In this document: piece after piece, positions 55,690-64,000 of the stretch
Layout: the number at the start of each line of letters is the position of its first letter
Position numbering within the stretch: the first letter of the stretch is position 1
Assembly: GCA_015680685.1 (NCBI GenBank)
Contig: MNCI01011971.1
Coordinates: forward strand, 234,846-298,845
From: Gnetum montanum
Taxonomy: Eukaryota > Streptophyta > Gnetopsida > Gnetales > Gnetaceae
Direction: 5' to 3'
DNA: 64,000 bases
The notes under the pieces: model-generated
Told to the model about the DNA's origin: nothing
What the model saw: only the letters and a program-made list of their open reading frames with translations
Database searches by the model: none
Program-made: the position numbers and the translations under genes

Positions 55690-57540
55690 GCTAGTGAAAG
55701 TTCTTGAGGTGTCGAAGGACCTTCTCCTACATCTGGTACACATAGCTGTTGTGGTTGAGGCTATGGTTGTGGCTATCTAGTTGTAGCTATGATTTTTGAT
55801 GGAAAACAGAAATCATATAGCAATAATTTTATCTTCTCTTCCTTACTCTTGGGATCATACACAGTCCACATAGCATCACCAATGTGGGCTGGCATGGGAA
55901 CATCCCAAGGATAACGCATTACAAGGAATAGCTCCTTCATATTGATAAACCAAGTTGTGAATTTCTTTTGTTCAATGTTAAAAAATTTGACAATGTTCTA
56001 TAGCTTCTTGTAATTATTAAACCTTATGTCTAGGTTCTTAGTTTCAGATCTCTAATTGGTGAAGCACTACTTGAGAACATCAACTTTAGCATTAGTCATT
56101 TCAAGCTTTTGCTTGATCTCCTTATGCTGCTTGAACTTAACCCCATACAATAAATATGAGCTAGCCACTTGCTTTTTCAAATATGAGCTCAACCTTTTGG
56201 TAGTTAACATTGCCAAGTTTTCATAGCAAAGGTTGAAAAGCTCCATGTGTTCAATCATCTCCTTGGTCTCTAGCTCCTTGATGTGGATTTTAGTTTTGTT
56301 ATGCTTTTTAATCTCATTAAAGATAGGCTGCCAGACATCACCTCCTTGCTGTGGTTGCTAGAGGGCCTCGTTCACATTTTCCTTCACTAGTTTGATTTCT
56401 TTTTCATTGATCTCCTTCTGTAAACCAACCTAGTTCCTATAGTGGTTCTTTATCCTTTCAAATTTCAAGGCATCATTCTTCCAAGTGGTGATTTCGATTG
56501 TAGATCTTTGGCAAAGTGCATAGACCTCCTTCATTGATAGATTATGGTTCTTGCCTATCAACCTCCTCATCCATTGTCACCTTGGCAAGCTACTCCTACT
56601 ATTATCTCATATATTTAACTATTTGTTCCTTTTGGGCCTCAACAATGTACAAGCAATGATTTTCCTTAGTCCACTCTATCTATCACCACCTTGGTCATCA
56701 TTTCCTAACCTTGATGCTGTATCACCAAGATAGTTGTTCCATCTCCCTCCTCCAAGCACATCAAGAAGGTAGCAACATTTCTAGAGATATCTAGAAATTG
56801 TTATTATCTTGGGATGGACACCATTACCTCTTGGGCACTAGGATTTGAGGGTGTGGTTTCATCCATTCATTGGGTAGAGAAGGTTGATGCTATGTCCTCT
56901 AACTAGCTTATTGTACTAGTTACCTTATTGAGATGACTCAAGGTTGGTTAGTAGATAAACATGTCACTCAGATCAACTTGTAGCTACAACAAGAGTTATT
57001 TTTTAAGCTTTTGCATGTTCTCCATAGTAGCACAAATCTCTATCATCATTTCATGAGTGGGTTGTGGTGGTGGCTATTCCTATTTATTTGTCATGGTAGG
57101 AACCTTATCATTCATCATTTCTACCCAAGAGGTAATATAAGCATGTCGTAACATGTCATTGGTGTAGTAGGCTATCCCTCCCCTTTTGCATAATTTTAGG
57201 ATGAGGCATGGAAAGGGGAGTTCCTTCCTTCCACATTAATCTTCTTTAAACTAATTTTCTATCTTTAGATAGATCAGATGTGGGATATTAATGAGGAATT
57301 TCTTACTCAATGTGGTGCACACATAGGTGAAAAAGGTAATCATCTTGTTGGGCCTCACTATTAGATCGAGGTCGTAGGTTACTATCTTGAAGTACGTACA
57401 TTTTGTTGTGGTGAGCACATCATACTCCTTGTTCTCCACTATATAGCACCACTAGAGCCATTCCTTTTTAACCTCTGGGTTCACTTATTTAGAGATATTT
57501 GCCAAATTAGTCCTAGTTTTGGATGATGATGTAGTGGTGA
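55690..57540 (-). pseudogene. ORF H (copy H2), C-terminal two thirds, unassigned
   Basis: The minus strand starts inside the region matching H1 (NKEYDVLTTTKCTYFKIVTY, FLINIPHLIYLKIEN; 57251-57439). It continues through KLCKRGGIAYYTNDMLRHAY, a Lys/Glu-rich helical part with NDALKFERIKNH and the open 56067-56258 segment (SYLLYGVKFKQHKEIKQKLE; coiled-coil-like). It ends with MRYPWDVPMPAHIGDAMW, VYDPKSKEEKIKLLLYDF and a Pro/Gln-rich tail (VGEGPSTPQELS) before stops and the polypurine tract. The tail is also seen in element F (about 21530-21590). Position directly upstream of the 3' LTR suggests an extra ORF like those of Athila or Tat elements. Function unknown. Confidence 0.62.
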
Positions 57541-57554
57541 TGTTAGAAGATGAT

Positions 57555-57840
57555 GATGGTATCACCCAACATCACCTAAGTGATACTTACTATTTTTAAG
57601 CATCATAAGGCCTCTAGGATCACCAAAACATATGTTTGTTGTCTTAGGAATCATGTAGATTGATTGAGAAAGATACAACATAGGCAAAACTATGTTTAGA
57701 AAGGTAGTTTTAAATGCTAGAAATGTAAATGATGCTAGTAGGTGATATTGATGTTGGGATTGCCCAATGTCACATGGGTGAAACTTTTTATTTTGAATCT
57801 CAAAATGCTATTGGAATTGTCAAAACTAATGCTTTTCCTT
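57555..57840. repeat. Two diverged direct copies, about 200 bp apart
   Basis: 57555-57640 (GGTATCACCCAACATCAC ... CCAAAACATATG) resembles 57755-57838 (GGGATTGCCCAATGTCAC ... TCAAAACTAATG), with matching landmarks in the same order. No coding content is recognised. Confidence 0.6.
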
Positions 57841-58762
57841 TATAGCATGATTAGGTTCAATTACAAGAAGACTGCAGAAACCTAAAATGCTAAAGGATAT
57901 GATGATTTGTAGGGGCATACATTTTGATTGTTCAAATGTATTTAACAATGTCAAAACCACACTTTTCCTAGTTGATGAAGTACCAAAAAAAGTTTATATA
58001 ACATTACCTCATATTTATGGATCTGTCATCAAGAACATCAGTGATGACTTGATAATGTACCTGCAAAGATAAAAATAAGAGAAAATAAGTTGGATTAGAG
58101 GATAATGTAAGGATATCGTCAATACATCTATCATGAGGAAAATGTTGTTTCATAGAAGGGGGGCATGGCTAATTCCTACATACAATATGGCTAAAAGGAA
58201 GCCATTAATAGTGCTTAACAACATGTTCCACTTAGACTCTTAACACATCCTCACCAAAATAGAACAATATCTCTCAATTCTCACTAACGTGTTGATGAGA
58301 GGAAAGGAAATAAATAGGAAAGGGAGTTAGAGAAAAAATTAGAGAACATAAAATGGGAAATATGACATATAGAATTATGAAATTGAGAAAAATATCAAAC
58401 TAGGGATAGAAATTTGAAACATCACCTATACATCAAGTTGAGATGTTATATCATAAATGTGAGACATGGCTAGATCCCATAGTTTAACGATGTTGATAAC
58501 TTGATATAATTCTCTCCCTATCCTACTCAATCTAAGCACAACATTACAAGAAGTAGAAATGGTAGAACTCTCATGGCTCATTGCATAAGGAAGATCACTT
58601 ATAAACATCCTCACCATGATTTGCTAATAGGAAGAAATATTAGTAGAATGGAAAAAATAGATGAAACTATATAGGAGATGTATAGAAGAATAGTGGAGAG
58701 AGCATATGTATATCTATAATAAAAAGTAATAAAGGGAGAGAACTGAAAGAAATGGAATAAAG
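57841..58762. other. No feature recognised
   Basis: AT-rich; short open frames at 57887-58072 and 58426-58617 have no recognisable motif. The part from about 58600 may be the leftward extension of repeat R2, which cannot be compared because R1 starts at the window edge. Confidence 0.4.
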
Positions 58763-58924
58763 CATAAGTAAGATAGAAGGTAAGGCCTAGAATAAACTTG
58801 ATGAAGATTAACATTTTTTTTCTTCAAATATCGAAATTTTGTGATATGCTTAACTTATAGGATTTGGATATTGATTATCATTTGAGTCTATCAGGTAATA
58901 TGCTCTATTATCGATATTTTTGTA

Positions 58925-59680
58925 ATGATGAAGAATCCTTACTAATTGGGAGAGAACTTGGATGTCTTGGCATTTGAAAAATGTTGTAGGACAAGATCAA
59001 CTTTGTTAGTCTCTCTTAGTCAAACATGCTTATCATGGCTATGACATATGGCTTCTTGATGATTTTAAATATTAATCACTACTCACTTATAAATCTTTTT
59101 ATGAGTATCTAGCTCAAAAAAATGATTTTTTCCATTCTCCTTATTTTTCATCTAATTGTTTAAGTCTACTAAAAAATATGGCATGTCTAGTTTCATTGAC
59201 AACATCTCTTTAGATCCATAAGTACGGGATTCAACAAGTTGTATTTTAGAAAATGATTTGATATATGCAAAGGATATGAGATTACTACAAAAGAAAATTT
59301 TTTTGAGGCTAATCAACCATGTCTTTGGGAAAAATGGATAAGGTATTATTAGTTGATTCATCTTGATCATTGGACTAGGGATAATAGGAAGATGAAGATG
59401 ATAATGATTAGATATTTTGATACTGATCATAGAACTTTGTTACAACTTTACTATTAAATAGAGATTCATTGAGGTTACAATGTACAAGGAGATACCAAAG
59501 TGGGTGATGATATGATCTAAGATGTAACGATGGATGTACTTGAATGTGTTACATTTCAAAGAGATAAATTTAATCCACTTAGTGAAATACTCCATACTTG
59601 TCAACATAAATTGATGACCAATAGAAGATGGAGCAATAATTGATCCTATAAGATCCAAACTCTATTTTTGGAAGGACCAT
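58925..59680 (-). pseudogene. Ty3/gypsy integrase remnant (R2)
   Basis: The minus strand reads MDLIGSIIAPSSIGHQF and YFTKWIKFISLK (59440-59658), the start of the DDE core. In the open 59152-59430 segment ESRTYGSKEMLSMKLDM parallels the usual YG.EAVLPVE.EIPSLR motif beyond the core. The KFSPNW-type ending lies near 58930-58980. Stops separate these parts. The order and the missing zinc-finger region match R1. Confidence 0.82.
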
Positions 59681-59769
59681 ATGATCTTTAATATCTTAAG
59701 CTTCTAAGATAAGATATGCATACTAAGATTATGTTAAGATCAATGGTATGATCAAATGCTATGATACAT

Positions 59770-60420
59770 TTAATAGTTAAATCATCCACATAAGAGTTAA
59801 TAGTTTTGAACATCATATTACAAAAAATGAATGTCATAACTTGCTAGTATGTTACTTTGGTATTCTTAAGAATGAAAGACATATTAGTGCAATAAAATAT
59901 TTCCCATGGGATCATAAAAGTTGTAAAACATTGATGCTCATGATTAATTTGTGTATGGTAACCTAAAAAAGCATCCATGAAGGAAACTAAGATATGACCT
60001 GCTATTGTCTCTATGAGTTAAATGATATTTGACAATAGAAATTCATCTCTTAAATGTTATATTATGAATATAATAAAAATTGATGCATATCCTAATGGCT
60101 CAATTTTTCTTAGAAACAACTACCACATTGGACATTCTAATTTGAGTAGTCTATGGGGTGTATGAAACCTACATTATAAAGCTTGATGATCTTTTCCTTA
60201 ATGACTATGACTAAATCAAGTTTTCTCTTTCTAGATTTTCACTTAATTGTCTTGAAACCTTCTCTAGAATGATGTTGTGTTAGATCAAAGATGGATCTAG
60301 GCTTGACATATTTTTGTATCCCTAGGCAAAGATAACAGAGTTCTTTTGTACTCTTCATACTCTCTAGTAGGTTTGTTCCTAGTTGTAGGATCTTGTTCTC
60401 ATTCTTGTGAGTAGTGATGG
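59770..60420 (-). pseudogene. Ty3/gypsy reverse transcriptase remnant (R2)
   Basis: YVDDLTIK at about 59776-59800 and a motif A equivalent to FMDAFLGYH at about 59965-59995 on the minus strand. Upstream wording for KENIIKL, KP.LVIVIK and NLLESMKSTKEL lies at about 60180-60380. Same order and same deletion as R1; frames are broken. Confidence 0.82.
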
Positions 60421-61320
60421 CTAGTTTAGTGAGGGGATTATTTCTTAAATTATTGATCTAAAGAGGCTAGGATAGATTGTGTGAATCACTTACCTTGGAT
60501 GGGTCCCATGGCTACATTGCTAGATCATCCAATAATGACTTAAGGTAGGATTCATGCGCTATTAAGATTACATGAGGACAAGATAAAGATTTGCATTTTT
60601 ATGAAGTAAAAGTTTTAAATTTATTTAAATTTAATGATTTTAATCATTATTAAAATTTTTATTTTTACAATTATGTAAGGTTAATTTGAAGGTTAAATCT
60701 GGGTGGAAACACATTAATAGAATCTTATGTTAGTTTAGGCTTGAAAACATTTGATTCTGAAACTTTGTTTTAGTCACATTAGTAGCTAATTTAGATAGGT
60801 GATATGGTAACATAGGATAGTGACATGAAACTAGCATAAAAGGAAAAGTGACACTAAACCAAAACACGTTGCTCAGATCCTCATTTTTGCTTAACATTCT
60901 TTTTCATTAGAGCACATTAACATGATGATGTGTAGAAGAAGTACTTGGAGAGTAGGATGTGGTCCAAAGACGTTTGGGACTAATAAGGGATGATATAGAA
61001 ATAATGTAATCAAGAAAAAAGAGGTCTGACAAGTACAAGATTCATGATAGCTAGGGTTTTTCCTTCCATCCAACCTTTCCAGCATATTTTGATTTTTTCA
61101 TTGAAATGAGGGTTTGCACAAGGTGAAAGGAATTCAATTCTTCATCTTCATGGCAAGGGTGTTAGTGGTTGTGGGGAAATAAATGAATGATTTGGATTTG
61201 AAGAGGAAGAAGCATATGGAGGAAGGTTTTGGATTCAATGAGTGAGAAGCATGTGGATGTGAACATAGATACAAAGTAAAGAGAAAGGATTTTGAGCCAA
61301 TAGTGGGCACAATGAAGAAG

Positions 61321-61839
61321 TGCTTTGTATGTGTGCTTAGAATTTTAGGGCTAGGGATATGGATTGTGATTGACAAACTAATGTTGCCAAGAGTTAGCAG
61401 TCTCACTCACTCACTATGTAAGTAGGAGGAGCAAGAGAAGGTAGGTTTTAGCATCTATGTAGGTGGATCACATGTGGTGCATGTGTGTAGCATGGGCATG
61501 TGCAACATGCAGAGCCTCACTATGCATGACCCATGCACACCCAACATTTGCCTTATGCACATCTATGGCATACACATGTGTCTTGGATGGCACATGGATA
61601 GAGGGATAAGGTTATAGTTGTTCTCTTTAGGTAATTACAAAACCTATAATGTAGTTGGTGTGGCCATTATTATGTATATTATGAATTTCAAATTGATGCA
61701 CATGTATAATGTGTAATAATATGCATGAATGTGTTTCATGTTGATGTGCATGCATACTTTTGATGTTGATCATTGACTATGGCTTGCATATGCTTGCAAT
61801 AGTAAATATAAAAAAAAAATTTCTTACTCTTATGAATTG
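61321..61839. other. No gene; TG/CA-rich stretch
   Basis: 61460-61590 is rich in ATGTG, GCATGTG and CACATG words (alternating purine-pyrimidine). Nothing coding is recognised. Confidence 0.45.
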
Positions 61840-63005
61840 TATGAAAGTGTTTCTCACACTGTCTCACTATTCTTTCAAGCATGCTACTAGAAAGTTTTGT
61901 CCCTTTTTGTGGTCAAAAATATTAAACATTTTTACCTTCTGGAAGATCACAATCACTTCCACTAATGATCATGAGCTACTGCTACTCATAAATTCTTGTA
62001 GTTTGAATGAAGCAAGATTCTAGAAGCTCTCATGCCTTTTAATAAGCAAAAAGTTTAAACATTTTTTTACCTATTGAAAGGTCTCCATGAATCCAATTGA
62101 GATTGCAAGACAATGCTACTTGTAGCCTCTTACACTCCACTTGAAGAAAGCTTCTAGAAAGTCTTGTGCCTTTTGGTAGGTCAAAATTTCAAACAAAAAT
62201 TATCCACTAGAAGGTTACCATGACTTTTGGTTGAAACTATGATCCAGTGCTACTCATAGTCTTTCACACTCTACCTAATCTAGGCTTTCGGTAGGTTTCA
62301 TGACTTCTAGTAGGCTAAAATTTCAACCATTTTTATCTTCTAAATGATCACCATGGCTTTCAATTTAGAGTGCAGTGTATTTCTACTCATATCCTCTCAT
62401 TCGCATCTTGAACAAGGCTTCCAAAAGGTTTCATGCCTTCTAATAGGTCAAAATTACAAATACTCTTCATCTTTTGAATGGTTTTAATGACTTTTGGTTG
62501 AAACTGAAGGTTTTGTGCCTTATGATAGGCCAAAATTTCTAACATTTTTCATCTTCTGGATGGTATTTATGAGTTTTGGTTTAGAGTATGAGGCAATGCT
62601 ACTTGTAGCCTCTCACCCTCTACCTAAACCAAGCTTTCAAAATGTTTTGTACCTTCTAGAAGGAAAAAATTTCAAAGACTATTCATCTTTCAAAAGATCA
62701 TTATGAATTTTGATTTAAATTGCAATGTAGTGCTACTTGTAGCCACTTTGATTCTACATAAGCCAAGCTTCCAAAAGGCTCCGTTAGGCTAAAATTTCAA
62801 AAAAACATTATCTTTCAGAAGGTCACCATGGCTTCGATGAGAAATGTGGACAATGCTAGTTGCAGTCTTTGGTAGTCCACTTGAAACAAGCTTTCAAAAG
62901 GTTTTGTGCCTTTTGGTGAGTAAAGATTTCAAATTTTTTTCACCTTTTAGAAGGTTACTTTGAATTTTGTTTAATATTGTGATGTAGTGGTACTCACATC
63001 CTCTC
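61840..63005. repeat. Tandem array of a ~130-bp unit, about nine copies
   Basis: Each unit has a core like AGGTTTTGTGCCTTCTGGTA, then GGTCAAAATTTCAAAC, ATTTTTCATCTTCTGGAAGG, a TGACTTTTGGTT part, ATGCAGTGCTACTCATAGCC and TCTCACACTCCACCT. Cores lie near 61898, 62028, 62168, 62308, 62432, 62513, 62649, 62778 and 62905, mostly 126-138 bp apart. One short unit of about 80 bp lies between 62432 and 62513. Units are diverged from each other, and no open frame runs through the array. Confidence 0.9.
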
Positions 63006-64000
63006 TCATTTTAAGTGAATAAATTTATATCACACCTTAGTAAAATAATTGAAATTTTTTTCCATTGAATATAATAGGGTATGAGAAAACATAAGCTTTT
63101 TCTACAACTTAAAGGATTAAACTTAATTAATCTTAAACCAATCCTTTTGTAAACATATAATTTATCCATTTATGTTGTTTCACAAACTTATCAATTAAGT
63201 TTCATGATACATAATACTATGATTGAGTTATAGTAAGATAAATGTTCAAACCCAACATAACACAATGTTTAACTGAATATCTAACATTAAATCATAAATG
63301 AAAATTACATAACATAATTAAATTTATCCTATTATATTTTATATCACCTAAAAAATTTGGTTTCTAGGAAATTGAAAATTCTAGATAGAATAAGTTTAAC
63401 CCTAAATCCCAAGGACCTCTACAAAAAATAGGATTTGAGGTGCCTTGGACAGTATTTTCTATCACCCAAGGAGTTAGAAAGTGTAAATGGAGGCAATAAA
63501 ATAAAACATACGATGTAGATCTAAAAATAAATGCATAGAATGGAAAAGAAAAACTATCCTCTAGCTTACAAAACAAATAGACCTATAAAATGTATTTTGC
63601 TAAAAATAAAGGAGGCTCAAAAAAAGTGTACAAGATGTACCTAAGGAAGTTGGGGATTCACTTTGCTAGGGTTTTGGATTCTATTAAAACTAATGTGTTT
63701 ACATGACATACCATGATCTAGTGGCTCCACAACTCTTAATGCTATAAAACCTTGCTCCACTTCTTACTAGATTTGCAATGTTGGTGTTATAGGTGGGTAA
63801 GATGTGTGGGGGTTTTGGATGCTAAGAAGAGTAATGCTAGAAGTCTCAAAGCCTAGGGTTCTTAGTGTTGGTGCAAAACCACACATAATCTTAGAGGTTT
63901 AAAAGTGGTTATAAAGGCTATGGTTCCATGCTAAATTTTTTCTCTCTAAAGCTTTATGCCTATAATGAATTTTTAAAGCTCTTGAATGCCAAAGGAATGG
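63006..64000. other. No feature recognised
   Basis: AT-rich sequence followed by a more mixed part (63360-64000). A minus-strand open frame at 63364-63576 has no recognisable motif. Confidence 0.4.

Larger units (their letters stand above)
58763..61320 (-). mobile_element. Degenerate Ty3/gypsy pol fragment, copy R2 (uninterrupted)
   Basis: It aligns with R1 from base 1 to 2224, then with 12032-12057 and 21115-21455, as one uninterrupted sequence. It therefore serves as the empty site for elements A and B. It holds the same RT and integrase remnants with the same internal deletion between them. Similarity ends at about 61320. Confidence 0.9.

Noticed and set aside
1-64000. CRISPR arrays, bacterial operons, tRNA or rRNA genes
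   Set aside because: The repeats have no uniform repeat-spacer design, no bacterial gene is present, and I saw no tRNA cloverleaf or rRNA core sequence.

Overview
The window looks like intergenic, transposon-packed DNA from a seed plant with a large genome. I find no intact host gene, no rRNA or tRNA gene, no CRISPR array and no bacterial feature. Nearly everything recognisable is a broken retrotransposon, on both strands, and most copies carry frameshifts and stops. The base composition is AT-rich and CpG positions show transition decay, as expected of long-methylated repeats. Slow accumulation of old, nested, poorly purged LTR elements would suit a gymnosperm, but that is inference; the only host-derived sequence I can name is a germin-like protein pseudogene.

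Layout, left to right. 1-2224 is a degenerate minus-strand Ty3/gypsy (Tat-like) pol fragment (R1). 2225-12026 is a plus-strand Athila-like Ty3/gypsy element (A) with both LTRs, primer binding site, gag, protease, RT, RNase H, integrase and a 5-bp target duplication; its 3' LTR is garbled by an inverted contig between two N gaps. 12058-21114 is a minus-strand element (B) with only gag and protease. 21115-21455 resumes R1. A second, uninterrupted copy of the same sequence (R2, 58763-61320) acts as the empty site for both insertions. 21456-22420 is the 3' end of another gypsy element (F). 23257-24470 is a LINE reverse transcriptase fragment, next to minus-strand Sirevirus-like copia gag, PBS and LTR (E, 24510-27040).

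30475-36549 is a second gag-protease-only element (C), related to B. It sits in a minus-strand copia element (D, to 39700), whose LTR abuts the germin-like pseudogene (39700-40111). 41766-48600 is element G, the same family as A and also plus-strand. 48600-55439 is minus-strand element I: LTR, PBS, gag, about 2 kb of spacer, then an unassigned ORF called H here. 55440-57540 is the 3' end of a further unit carrying the same H ORF and feeding into the same LTR, so two units appear to share one LTR. 61840-63005 is a tandem array of a roughly 130-bp unit.

The elements fall into an autonomous Athila-like lineage (A, G), relatives with gag plus the H ORF but no pol (I, and probably F and the unit at 55.4-57.5 kb), and a Tat-like pol-less lineage (B, C). 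Members without pol would have depended on proteins supplied in trans. All look dead in this window. All similarity statements come from reading motifs by eye; no database search was possible.
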